From Betaproteobacteria bacterium (lineage in GTDB: Bacteria > Pseudomonadota > Gammaproteobacteria > Burkholderiales > Methylophilaceae), in assembly GCA_016867975.1 (NCBI GenBank), contig VGIC01000020.1:1-37075 (forward strand): a DNA stretch of 37,075 bases, in the 5' to 3' direction. Below, one piece after another: positions 25,436 through 33,647 of this stretch (the first letter of the stretch is position 1; each line of letters opens with the position of its first letter). A program made the translations under genes and the position numbers. The notes beneath the pieces are model-generated. The model worked only from the letters and a program-made list of their open reading frames with translations. It was not told the origin of the DNA and ran no database searches.

Positions 25436-25465
25436 AAATCCCGACCCATTACTGAGTCGGGATTT
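25436..25465 (-). terminator. Hairpin terminator between hps and phi
   Basis: On the minus strand, about ten base pairs (AAATCCCGAC with GTCGGGATTT) surround a ten-base loop and are followed by seven T residues. Transcripts from the strong hps promoter would mostly stop here, with read-through into phi. Confidence 0.75.
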
Positions 25466-25509
25466 CTTAAGCATTCATTTCAATAATCGCTTATTGAAAA
25501 TCGGTTAAA

Positions 25510-26142
25510 TTAACCGTGAACGATTTTTGTGATTTCTGCAGCAGCAGCAGCAGGATCAGCAGCGCCGTAGATCGCAGCACCAGCAACAACGATAGTTGCG
25601 CCAGCATCAACTACTTGTTTAGCTGTAGCAGCTTTAACGCCACCAGCAACTGAAATTTCAACGCCCAAGTTCAAACCAGCAACCAATGCCAAGTCAGCAA
25701 ATGGTGTTTGGCCAGCAGCTTGTTGGTCCAAACCAGTGTGAACGCCAATGATGTGTGCGCCAGCAGCAGCAGCAGCTTTAGTTACAGCAGCTTTGTCAGC
25801 TACATTGATCAAGTCAACTTGTGCTTTTTTGCCGTATTTGTTAGCAACATCGATTACACCTTTGATTGTACCCATATCAGAGATACCCAATACAGTCACG
25901 ATGTCTGCACCAGCTTTGAAGAATGGCTCAGCTTCGTAGAAGCCAGCGTCAGCTGTTTTCAAGTCAACCAAGATTTTGTTGTTTGGGAATTTAGCGCGCA
26001 ATGTTTCCAGCAATTTGATACCGTTGTGCTTGATGCATGGTGTACCGATTTCCAAGATGTCCACGTGTGGAGCAACTGTAGTTGCCAAAGCAACGGTTGC
26101 GTCGAAATCTAATGAGTCTAATGCCATTTGGGTTAAAGCCAT
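25510..26142 (-). CDS. hxlA: 3-hexulose-6-phosphate synthase
   Basis: This enzyme fixes formaldehyde onto ribulose 5-phosphate, the entry of carbon in the RuMP cycle; it is often called hps. It has 210 residues from the ATG at 26142 (MALTQMALDSLDFDATVAL), chosen because GGAGAA lies just before it; the frame extends four codons further. Motifs are EIGTPCIKHNG, the metal-binding DLKTADAG and the phosphate-binding VAGGVKA. The C-terminal part is unusually Ala-rich. Gene use is biased to GCT, GCA and GTT codons, as expected for a very highly expressed protein. Confidence 0.97.
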   Translation of the reverse strand: MALTQMALDSLDFDATVALATTVAPHVDILEIGTPCIKHNGIKLLETLRAKFPNNKILVDLKTADAGFYEAEPFFKAGADIVTVLGISDMGTIKGVIDVANKYGKKAQVDLINVADKAAVTKAAAAAGAHIIGVHTGLDQQAAGQTPFADLALVAGLNLGVEISVAGGVKAATAKQVVDAGATIVVAGAAIYGAADPAAAAAEITKIVHG

Positions 26143-26273
26143 GGTGTTCTCCATTTGTTAAGTTATTTAAGATATTTCTGTATTGCTATTTTTGTAAAAA
26201 CAAAAAGACACCCACCCTACGGAAAGGACCTTTTATTCTTACAATAATTCTGTACCGCAAAAACCGGACCCTT

Positions 26274-26302
26274 ATAGTAAATGCCCAGCTTATTAATGTC
26301 AA
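26274..26302 (-). promoter_or_regulatory. Near-consensus promoter of hps
   Basis: On the minus strand there is a perfect TTGACA (26302-26297), a 17-base spacer and TACTAT (26279-26274). Transcription would start about 125 bases before the hps ATG. The strength agrees with the high demand for Hps in a methylotroph. A 25-base palindrome lies two bases upstream of the -35 box. Confidence 0.8.
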
Positions 26303-26304
26303 TT

Positions 26305-26329
26305 CTCAAGCGTAATTATTACGCTTGAG
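26305..26329. repeat. 25-base palindrome beside the hps -35 box
   Basis: Perfect 11-base arms (CTCAAGCGTAA and TTACGCTTGAG) flank a three-base centre. It starts two bases upstream of the hps -35 box and 17 bases after the tal stop. On the minus strand it has no T-run after it, so it is a poor terminator. A competing small stem (AACTCAA with TTGAGTT) overlaps its tal side. It could be an activator or repressor site, or a stabilising 3' hairpin of tal mRNA. Confidence 0.6.
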
Positions 26330-26345
26330 TTACAAAAAACTCAAA

Positions 26346-27299
26346 TTAGAGCTTTGCGCTTAAAGCTGCTTCCAATTTGCCTTGATCAGCAACGAAACCG
26401 CGGATACCTTCAGCCAACTTCTCAGTAGCCATTGGGTCTTGGTTCAACTCGAAGCGGAACTCCTCTTCAGTCATTTTGGCTGGTGCTGCCTTAGTTGCAC
26501 CATTGTCTTTTAATACTTGCACCAAAGTGCCTTCAGTAGCTGCAAGGTCCTGCAACAGGTTTGGAGACACGGTCAAACGGTCACAGCCGGCCAATGCGAT
26601 CAGCTCGCCAGTGTTACGGAAAGATGCACCCATCACAACTGTTTTGTAGCCATGCTCTTTGTAGTACTGATAGATTGCACGCACTGAAACCACACCTGGA
26701 TCAGTTTCTTGTGTGTATTCTGTACCTGGGTTTTTCGCTTTGTACCAGTCTAAGATACGACCAACGAATGGTGAAATTAAGAATACGCCTGCTTCCGCAC
26801 AAGCACGCGCTTGACCGAAACCGAACAACAATGTGAGGTTACATTGAATACCTTCTTTTTCAAGAATCTCACCTGCTTTGATGCCTTCCCATGTAGAAGC
26901 CAATTTGATCAATACGCGATCTTTGCCAATGCCTGATTCTTCGTACAACTTGATCAATTTACGACCCTTAGCAACCATCGCATCCAGATTGAATGACAAT
27001 CGCGCATCCACTTCTGTTGAGATACGACCTGGAACTACTTTAGTGATTTCTGCACCAATCAACACAGCCAATTTGTCTGCTGCATTTTCGATTTGTGCCG
27101 CTTTGTCACCACCTTGCGCTTTTGCATAGGCAATCGCAGTCTCAATCAGAGGCGCGTACTCAGGAATTTGGCTTGCTTTTAAAACTAATGAAGGGTTAGT
27201 CGTCGCGTCAACAGGTTTCACTGCTTTAATCGCTTCTACATCACCTGTATCTGCCACGATTGTGGTCATCGCTTTTAATTGATCTAATAAATTAGCCAT
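26346..27299 (-). CDS. tal: Transaldolase
   Basis: Transaldolase moves a dihydroxyacetone unit between sugar phosphates and helps regenerate ribulose 5-phosphate in the RuMP cycle. It has 317 residues, the TalB length. The signature [13 protein letters not shown] is at residues 31-43, and the Schiff-base lysine is Lys132 in [12 protein letters not shown]. The tail [24 protein letters not shown] is typical. It is followed by hps on the same strand, but hps has its own promoter. A GGAGGCAG-type ribosome site precedes the ATG. Confidence 0.97.
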   Translation of the reverse strand: MANLLDQLKAMTTIVADTGDVEAIKAVKPVDATTNPSLVLKASQIPEYAPLIETAIAYAKAQGGDKAAQIENAADKLAVLIGAEITKVVPGRISTEVDARLSFNLDAMVAKGRKLIKLYEESGIGKDRVLIKLASTWEGIKAGEILEKEGIQCNLTLLFGFGQARACAEAGVFLISPFVGRILDWYKAKNPGTEYTQETDPGVVSVRAIYQYYKEHGYKTVVMGASFRNTGELIALAGCDRLTVSPNLLQDLAATEGTLVQVLKDNGATKAAPAKMTEEEFRFELNQDPMATEKLAEGIRGFVADQGKLEAALSAKL

Positions 27300-27392
27300 T
27301 ACTGCCTCCTGAAAAGTTATCTGAATACAACAGTGTCATACAAAATTAAGAGTGGAATTATATATTAAAATTTGCGTGCTGTGCTTAACCCA

Positions 27393-28277
27393 TCAACAGG
27401 AAATCTCACACTCACTTGTGACAGGCAAACACTGATGCATCAATAACGCCAACAAAGTCGCCACCGTCAGATCCGCTGCGGTTCCAGGATTAATGCCACG
27501 CATTTTCAGTGACATATCCCACTGCAAAAGAGACTTTTGCACCAGTTTCGGGTTATCCGTTTGCCAATACAAGGTCTCGTATTCTAAAGCCTCTTCACAC
27601 AAATTCTCGGCAATTTTCTGACCATGCTTGCGAACCACATGCGTATCCACAAATCGCGTCAAAAAACTCATATATAAAGCCGTCACTGACCACGCGGGAT
27701 TATCCCACTTTATCATCGCATCATGATATCGAGCTACACCAAATTCAAGCACATCCTGATAAAAATTGGCATATTGCGATGCAATACGATCATAATCCTG
27801 TGCATATCGCATTACTTCCAGCAACGTCACCTGCGGTGATTGATGCACATCATGTGTTTTAGAAGCTCCCAATCCACCAGGAGAAGCCAAAACGATTGCT
27901 TTTGACACCCAATCCGCATCACTGATTGTGGTTTTCATAAGCATGTCGCTCAATCTTTGATCTAATGTATGCGTAGCATCCGCATAAAAAGCAGCCTCCA
28001 GCAACGGCGCGCACAATAACAACATTCCCAAATTTGTATTTTGCCCAACCGCGTTCTTGGTCGCCTCAACAGCCTGATATATCCGCTCACCAAGTGGCAA
28101 ATCCATACGCACGAGAATATCTGCAGTGACATCTGCACTCTTCACAAAATCGTGGATGGTCATGCCGTGCCCATCAGAGAACACGTGAACGTTGCCAGGC
28201 TTCAATGCCTGCAATTCCGACATGCAGGCATTCTTATAACACTTAGAGAGGTTTACTAAAGAATTCTTTTTATCCAT
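27393..28277 (-). CDS. CitG/MdcB-like protein of the H4MPT cluster
   Basis: This protein of 294 residues belongs to the triphosphoribosyl-dephospho-CoA synthase family by its motifs: LQALKPGNVHVFSDGHGM near the N-terminus, the NTNLGMLLLCAPL segment, ASPGGLGASKTHDV, and near the end RGINPGTAADLTVA. In methylotrophs a family member lies in the H4MPT gene cluster (I believe it corresponds to orf7 of Methylobacterium extorquens), where it is thought to act in cofactor synthesis, perhaps a phosphoribosyl transfer. Its exact reaction is not known to me. It is the last gene of the run, eight bases after the RimK-like gene. Confidence 0.85.
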   Translation of the reverse strand: MDKKNSLVNLSKCYKNACMSELQALKPGNVHVFSDGHGMTIHDFVKSADVTADILVRMDLPLGERIYQAVEATKNAVGQNTNLGMLLLCAPLLEAAFYADATHTLDQRLSDMLMKTTISDADWVSKAIVLASPGGLGASKTHDVHQSPQVTLLEVMRYAQDYDRIASQYANFYQDVLEFGVARYHDAMIKWDNPAWSVTALYMSFLTRFVDTHVVRKHGQKIAENLCEEALEYETLYWQTDNPKLVQKSLLQWDMSLKMRGINPGTAADLTVATLLALLMHQCLPVTSECEISC

Positions 28278-28285
28278 GGTGAATG

Positions 28286-29191
28286 TTAGATTTTGCGCAA
28301 GAAGTCCTTAACCAGCAGATCCGCAATATTGCATTCTGTCACGCTCTGCAAACCGCGCCATGCGGGGATGCTATTCACCTCAAGCACAAAATATTCACCA
28401 CTGGTTGACTGTATGATGTCCACACCGCAGTAATCGACACCCACCGCCTTAGCTGCCTGCAACGCAAGGTTCGTCATTTCCTCATTCGGCTGCACAGACT
28501 CGCAGCGACCACCTGCCGCCACATTACTCACTAAACTGACGCCTATACGTCGCATGGCAGCCACCACCCTGTCGCCTATCACAAACACACGATAGTCATG
28601 GGCAATATCAGTGGTCTTAATTAACGCTTGAAGATAATAAACACCATCTACATACTGCATCATCGGCACTGGCAAAGGCTCATCATGCATCAATTCACGC
28701 ACCCCCTGCCCTTGCGAGCCGAACAAAGGTTTGATGACCAAGCGCTGATGCCGCTCAGCCGCTGCTTGCCTGATAGATTGCGCCTGGGCGCGCGATTCAC
28801 ATACCCATGTAGGCGGTGTTGCAATTCCAGACTGACGTAATAAAAAGCTGGTCATCGCCTTATCTACCGTGCGCTCGATGGCCTTAGCATCATTATAGAT
28901 TTTCACCCCCTGCATGCTCAGCATATGTAGCACATTGAGTCTTGTGATGACCTGTGGCAATGTGCCGCCAGCCACACCTCGAACAAAAGCAGCCTTTGGC
29001 AGTTCGGAAAAATTCGGGATATGAATTCGGGAAGATTTTCCGGAAAGGTCAATAACGCAATCCTGCAAAGAAACAAACACAGCTTCAATACCGCGCTTAG
29101 CATAAGCAGCCTTCAGCTGACTGCCTTGCCATCCAGGTTCATCGGTAAAAATCGGGATCTTCAAGCAGTATTTAAGAATTCTACAAATCAA
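28286..29191 (-). CDS. RimK/MptN-like ATP-grasp ligase of the H4MPT cluster
   Basis: This ATP-grasp enzyme has about 300 residues. Visible parts are an N-terminal domain (KIPIFTDEPGWQG), a nucleotide loop LVIKPLFGSQGQGVREL, metal-binding DYRVFVIGDRVVAAMRR, and FVLEVNSIPAWRGLQ. This fold adds amino acids, typically glutamate, to carboxyl groups, and archaeal MptN adds glutamate to H4MPT. The likely role is to finish the cofactor (I believe it corresponds to orf5 of M. extorquens). The start is uncertain: TTG at 29191 or TTG at 29164, which would give MKIPIFTDEPGW and matches the domain edge better. Neither has a clear ribosome site. It lies 25 bases after mch. Confidence 0.85.
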   Translation of the reverse strand: MICRILKYCLKIPIFTDEPGWQGSQLKAAYAKRGIEAVFVSLQDCVIDLSGKSSRIHIPNFSELPKAAFVRGVAGGTLPQVITRLNVLHMLSMQGVKIYNDAKAIERTVDKAMTSFLLRQSGIATPPTWVCESRAQAQSIRQAAAERHQRLVIKPLFGSQGQGVRELMHDEPLPVPMMQYVDGVYYLQALIKTTDIAHDYRVFVIGDRVVAAMRRIGVSLVSNVAAGGRCESVQPNEEMTNLALQAAKAVGVDYCGVDIIQSTSGEYFVLEVNSIPAWRGLQSVTECNIADLLVKDFLRKI

Positions 29192-29216
29192 ACCAATAGG
29201 GAAAAGAAGCGCTGCT

Positions 29217-30197
29217 CTAGCGAAACGACAGATTAATCAAATCCGCATTCAACTGACCAGCCTCGAAGACAGCACCTGTATCCACGTTAGTAACGCTAAC
29301 TTTGGCGGGAGAGAAGAGGAGCGGATCAATTTTATAGAAATCCATATTGTAAAACTTAAAAACTTCCGCAAAGGTCTTACCATAATCCTTAGATGCGCTA
29401 CTTGGCAGATTCTTAGCCAGCTCAGCTACCGCAGCATCATCGCCCTTAACCTTGAGGCTAACAAAACCGCCAAATAAGATCGCATCGTTGGTACGTCCCA
29501 TCCCCGTCACAAAATCACTCGCAACCGGGGGAAGTACCGCCAGCCCTGCCCCACTGACCACATTCTCCAAAGGAAAATGTAAGGTGTGCGCTTTATGCAA
29601 AGCCACCTCCAAAACACGCCCCACAATTTGCACTACACCTGCAATGCTATTCGTTGGTGTCAAAATGATAGTCAGTTTTTCTGGCGCGACCTTAGTATCA
29701 CGCACGACCTTCTCAATCACCGGCATAGGCGGCACTTTATCTGTTTCCAAGACGAGGCAAGTACTTTGGGCCTCATCTATATACGCAAGCTCTTTAAACA
29801 AATCTTCACGCTGCGCCAGTGCACGTGCAGGACCTGAACCTAATGAGAAGAACTTTTCGTGACTCAACTCCCATCCCGCATACTGGCTTGCCAAACAAGC
29901 CAGCACAGGATATTCAGAACTTACCGCAATCGCATCATGCCAATCAGAAAAACGATCATCTGCCTGCAGGCTCACCTTCCCAAGCCCCCCCATACAGATT
30001 TCCGCAATCATACGACCAGCCTCAGCACATCCTGGATATCGAATGCCGGCATCGACAATCTTGCAACCAGATTCATGTGTTGAAACACCAATTTGCAAAG
30101 CATCCGCCTGAGCCACCAACTGATCCACCAGTGGCTGACTTAGCTGATTAACGCTTTGATTTTTATTTAATGAGCGTGTCGCTACTGTATGTTGCAA
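29217..30197 (-). CDS. mch: Methenyl-H4MPT cyclohydrolase
   Basis: This enzyme hydrolyses methenyl-H4MPT to formyl-H4MPT in formaldehyde oxidation. It has 326 residues, like other bacterial and archaeal Mch. Conserved stretches include YPGCAEAGRMIAEICMGGLG, SLGSGPARALA, LTPTNSIAGVVQIVGR, and GMGRTNDAILFGG. It acts after MtdB, whose gene is two positions upstream. The gap of 23 bases to the preceding ATP-grasp gene points to one operon. Confidence 0.97.
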   Translation of the reverse strand: MQHTVATRSLNKNQSVNQLSQPLVDQLVAQADALQIGVSTHESGCKIVDAGIRYPGCAEAGRMIAEICMGGLGKVSLQADDRFSDWHDAIAVSSEYPVLACLASQYAGWELSHEKFFSLGSGPARALAQREDLFKELAYIDEAQSTCLVLETDKVPPMPVIEKVVRDTKVAPEKLTIILTPTNSIAGVVQIVGRVLEVALHKAHTLHFPLENVVSGAGLAVLPPVASDFVTGMGRTNDAILFGGFVSLKVKGDDAAVAELAKNLPSSASKDYGKTFAEVFKFYNMDFYKIDPLLFSPAKVSVTNVDTGAVFEAGQLNADLINLSFR

Positions 30198-30220
30198 GAC
30201 GCATCCCTCTCATATACCAC

Positions 30221-31366
30221 TCACCAGACTTCACTTGCCACCGTGAACTGATCTAAAACCACGCCGACCCTTTTCTTGACCATATGCATAGCAACCTGGG
30301 CGCTATCAGCGCTAGATAATACCGTGCAAACCGGCTCGCCGGCTAGTATTTTTATCTGCCCCTCAGATACTGGAGGTGTATCCACCAGCCATTCTGGCCA
30401 ATCTAATGTACTATCCAATACGAGATCGCATGGTGCATAAACAACGGCATGGGCTTTGTTCTTTTTAGGCAGTGAACTTACTTTTGCATCCAGCTGACCG
30501 CGGCAAGTCTGTAAATGCATTTCGATGAGATTAAAAGTGTGATCTTCATGAAGAATAGCCGTCGCACTTAATCTCGGATTGATTTCCAAAACAAAGATTT
30601 TATCCTTGCAAATTAAGGCATCCATGCTATTGAGTCCCCGCAAACCATAAGCCGAGGTCAATTTCCTTGCTGCAAGAATTAGTTGCTCTTCTACAGATTT
30701 TTCCAAATGGATGCCGCTCACTGCGCCACCATAACGAAAAGGAAACTGCTCACTTGGACTTAACCACTGCTCATTGTATCCAATGACACTGATTTCCAAC
30801 CCATTCGCCACAAAGAGCACCGAAACTGGGCGCCCATCCATGAGCTGCTGATAATACTCCCTACCTGAAAGTTGCTCCTTTGCATGACCAACAAAAGAAA
30901 TGTGCATCCCACCGCAACCATCCGAGCGCTTCCTGATATAGTTACACTCATCCCCGTCTAACACTCTCGTTACCCTCGGATAGGCCACTCCTAGATGCTC
31001 AAGCGTATCAAAAAAATCTTCCGCATCCTTAACTCTAGCCACCACTTCCGGAGAGTTTCCAAGTATTGGGAATCGTTCAGCAATTTTTTGCAACAGTTCT
31101 GGTTGAGCTTCAAATCCAGCACCAAACATACATCCCACAAAGCCATCGGCCATAAATCCTTCTTGGCTTAGCTCATCCAATCTAGTCAGCAAGCTCCCAG
31201 CATCAAAGCCAAGCTCACCGTAGCCCACCTTAACAGCCTTATCTGCCATTGCCAACGTTTGAGCATCCAGATAGGCATCTACCGCCACGATGCTATAACC
31301 AGCCCTCACGGCCATTTCTACATATGACCGTGCTGACAGCGCAATAATTAAGAGCGACTTTTTAAT
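30221..31366 (-). CDS. ATP-grasp protein of the H4MPT cluster (orf17 type)
   Basis: This ATP-grasp protein resembles the large carbamoyl-phosphate-synthase-like family and is probably the orf17 homologue of methylotroph H4MPT clusters; it is thought to act in cofactor synthesis. Visible are a central RKRSDGCGGMHISFV loop, a GLRGLNSMDALI strand and metal-binding FVLEINPRLSAT. The nearest ATG (31315) cuts into the first beta strand. Reading upstream in frame gives KKSLLIIALSARSYVEMAVR, a proper N-terminus, and the only start-like codon there is ATT at 31366, which overlaps the mtdB end by 19 bases. I therefore extended the gene to that rare codon; the ATG start at 31315 (364 residues) is the alternative. 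Confidence 0.8.
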   Translation of the reverse strand: MKKSLLIIALSARSYVEMAVRAGYSIVAVDAYLDAQTLAMADKAVKVGYGELGFDAGSLLTRLDELSQEGFMADGFVGCMFGAGFEAQPELLQKIAERFPILGNSPEVVARVKDAEDFFDTLEHLGVAYPRVTRVLDGDECNYIRKRSDGCGGMHISFVGHAKEQLSGREYYQQLMDGRPVSVLFVANGLEISVIGYNEQWLSPSEQFPFRYGGAVSGIHLEKSVEEQLILAARKLTSAYGLRGLNSMDALICKDKIFVLEINPRLSATAILHEDHTFNLIEMHLQTCRGQLDAKVSSLPKKNKAHAVVYAPCDLVLDSTLDWPEWLVDTPPVSEGQIKILAGEPVCTVLSSADSAQVAMHMVKKRVGVVLDQFTVASEVW

Positions 31367-32274
31367 ATCTCACGCGCCAACTTAAAAGCAGCGATAAATT
31401 CTAAGTATTTAGGATTCTCAAAGGGCTCATCGGATGGCAACATTTGCTTGAGCAACTGATGCTGAGTCATATATTTCAATTGCCCAATCGCAAAAGCGCC
31501 AATGCCATAAGTACCAGTGCTCTCGACCAACACACCGTCATCACTGGCTTCCACGCCTTCAACGCCCAATGGCGCCACGGCATTCACATCAGCAACAATC
31601 TTTAACTTTTTGGCCTGGCTCAACTGAGCACGACTGATTACCTGAATACCCGCAGCAGCTGAGGCAATCACAATCTCAGCGTCAGACAGAATCGCCTGCT
31701 TCTTGTCTTCTGTCGTACCATCTACGACTTGCATATTGACCTGATACTTAGCATTCCATGTAGCCACTTTAGGCTCTACCGCGACCACCGTACTATGCGC
31801 AACCATTTGCACCTTAGCCCCATATTTAGCTGCAATGATACCAACGCAACTTCCAACCGGACCAGTGCATCCAAAAATGCTCACTAACTTGCCGGACAAA
31901 TCTTCACCGAAACTTATCTTGAGCTGCGCTTCGACCTTAGCAATCATCGCAGCAGCTGTCGTAAACGCACCAGACGGATCAGCAAAAACAGAACAGGAGA
32001 AAGGAGGAAACATCGCCTTCTTAGAGGCTTCGAGCATCTCCATTGCCAGATCAATATCACGCCCACCAATAAAAATCGCCTCACGCCTCACCCCGGACAT
32101 GCCTCGAGAAAAAATCGCATCCTGTGTCAAGCCGGTCACTTCAGTAGCGGTCACATTAGTATAAGGCATGAGCTTATCGAAACCTGCGTCATAGGCCATA
32201 TTGACATCAAACGGACTCACATTCTTAGCTGCCGTAAATAAATGTAGGATACTTACTTTTTTCCCTTTAGCCAT
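31348..32274 (-). CDS. mtdB: NAD(P)-dependent methylene-H4MPT dehydrogenase
   Basis: MtdB oxidises methylene-H4MPT to methenyl-H4MPT with NAD+ or NADP+, the first enzyme-bound step after formaldehyde capture. It has 308 residues. The N-terminal part contains YDAGFDKLMPY and RREAIFIGGRDIDLAM, and the nucleotide fold starts SIFGCTGPVGSCVGIIAAKYG. The stretch VADVNAVAPLGVEGVEASDDG is typical. It lies 34 bases after mptG. The formaldehyde-activating enzyme gene fae is not in this window. Confidence 0.96.
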   Translation of the reverse strand: MAKGKKVSILHLFTAAKNVSPFDVNMAYDAGFDKLMPYTNVTATEVTGLTQDAIFSRGMSGVRREAIFIGGRDIDLAMEMLEASKKAMFPPFSCSVFADPSGAFTTAAAMIAKVEAQLKISFGEDLSGKLVSIFGCTGPVGSCVGIIAAKYGAKVQMVAHSTVVAVEPKVATWNAKYQVNMQVVDGTTEDKKQAILSDAEIVIASAAAGIQVISRAQLSQAKKLKIVADVNAVAPLGVEGVEASDDGVLVESTGTYGIGAFAIGQLKYMTQHQLLKQMLPSDEPFENPKYLEFIAAFKLAREILKSRS

Positions 32275-32308
32275 TAATCTTAATTCCAGAAATTGTTTAT
32301 GTTAAATG

Positions 32309-33283
32309 CTATATAAATTCCGCACCATGATTATTTCCACCGCATATTTTCCACGACAGCACCTGGTCTGAAAATCTAGACTTCAAAATATCCAGATGCC
32401 TTTCAGCTTCCTGCTCGCTCTCAAAAACCGCAAAACCCGTAGGCCCCCATGAACTTTGCCCAAAGCAAGCGACGCCCATTTCTCCTAAACTATCCAATAC
32501 TGCTGACACCGTTTTACTTGCATAACGCCCCCCCTGCGTCGGCGCGAAATAGTCCCCAACATGCATCTGCAACGCTTGAATGCTCTGACCAAAAGCCCGC
32601 AAATCCTGCTCAACCATAGCGGGCATCGCTTGCATCAACACATGTCTACATAACTGTGCAGCAAGATTTTCAGGAAACGCCGGTAGCGCACTAAATGCTA
32701 GCTTTTCCTGCTCTCCATGCACCCCGTATTGATTTAAATCAAAAATCAGTAGAATACGCCATTGCTCCGGAAAGTGATATCGTGCCAAGAGAGGAGGTAC
32801 TGTAAAAGCTTGCTCAACAGGACGACCGCCATCGATTAGCAACCCTCCCCGATCGAATGCAGCAATTCCAATGCCAGAACGCCCCCCTCGTCCCGTGAGC
32901 TCAGCGATCTGACCTGTGGTCTGCATCAGGCCGTACAAGCGACTGACTGCCATTCCTATAGCCAAAGCCATTTGAGTACCCGAACCCAATCCTGCGTGCT
33001 CAGGGATATGCTGAAGCAAGTTGAGCTCTAATCCTTTTTTGACCCCTAGCTTTAGTAGCACACCCTCTGCAATTTTAGCCGACTTCTCTATCACACTTTG
33101 CGGAACGCCTAGTCCACCTGACGCATGCAAGGAATCGGATGATCGCACGTTCACAACCAATTGCGGCTCAGTCAACGTTAGCCCAATACTTCCAAATTTA
33201 CGCCCCAACCCCCCATTGAGGTCAAAGAACCCCATATGCAATCTGGCACCCGACCTAACAGTGACACTATTGGTAGCCGCCAT
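32309..33283 (-). CDS. mptG: Beta-RFAP synthase (GHMP-type)
   Basis: This enzyme makes beta-ribofuranosylaminobenzene 5'-phosphate, the first committed step of H4MPT synthesis, from p-aminobenzoate and PRPP. It has 324 residues. The N-terminus SVTVRSGARLHMGFFDLNGG and the GHMP-like EHAGLGSGTQMALAIGMAV loop, with RGGRSGIGIAAFDRGG, are characteristic. The C-terminal segment CFGQSSWGPTGFAVF is also conserved. It is the first gene of the minus-strand H4MPT run and is divergent from ppsA. Confidence 0.94.
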   Translation of the reverse strand: MAATNSVTVRSGARLHMGFFDLNGGLGRKFGSIGLTLTEPQLVVNVRSSDSLHASGGLGVPQSVIEKSAKIAEGVLLKLGVKKGLELNLLQHIPEHAGLGSGTQMALAIGMAVSRLYGLMQTTGQIAELTGRGGRSGIGIAAFDRGGLLIDGGRPVEQAFTVPPLLARYHFPEQWRILLIFDLNQYGVHGEQEKLAFSALPAFPENLAAQLCRHVLMQAMPAMVEQDLRAFGQSIQALQMHVGDYFAPTQGGRYASKTVSAVLDSLGEMGVACFGQSSWGPTGFAVFESEQEAERHLDILKSRFSDQVLSWKICGGNNHGAEFI

Positions 33284-33555
33284 GGCGCACCCTTGGGAAA
33301 GAAAAAATTGACGATATCATTGATGGGCAAGTATAAAGCATGTGTAACAGGGAATCTTAAGGGTGCTTTACGTGCATTCTAGCTGACAGCTCATAATTTT
33401 CATATATTCAGACCAGATAACCTGAGGTAACCTCTATATTGATTTAACACAAAGATTTCAATGATTGTTAGATTTTTAGATGACAACGGCTCAAGAATTG
33501 GGCAGAATGAAAACCTGCTGGTAACAATCTAAAAAATATCTATCCGTTCATACTA
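33284..33555. other. Intergenic region between mptG and ppsA
   Basis: No gene fits here on either strand. It contains a short palindrome (GAGGTAACCTC, 33424-33434) and an inverted pair GATTGTTA (33463-33470) and TAACAATC (33522-33529). It must hold the mptG promoter, which I could not place. Confidence 0.5.
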
Positions 33556-33605
33556 TCAATGCGCCACGCACATCTGGCATGGCGCATTGAAATTCGGGCT
33601 ATAAT
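33556..33605 (+). promoter_or_regulatory. ppsA promoter with an inverted repeat over the -35 region
   Basis: A perfect TATAAT (33600-33605) lies 42 bases before the ppsA ATG. The -35 region has no consensus; it is occupied by a perfect 11-base inverted repeat, TCAATGCGCCA (33556-33566) and TGGCGCATTGA (33580-33590), spaced by 13 bases. A promoter lacking a -35 box but with a dyad there suggests a regulated promoter. Confidence 0.6.
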
Positions 33606-33647
33606 AATAGAGATTTAATCACTTGTTTGAACATCTAAGGAACTATC

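Noticed and set aside
25510-25760. Tandem repeat or low-complexity array in hps, from repeated GCAGCAGCA on the complementary strand
   Set aside because: It is coding for Ala-rich helices of Hps, which are normal for this protein; there is no repeat unit with spacers.
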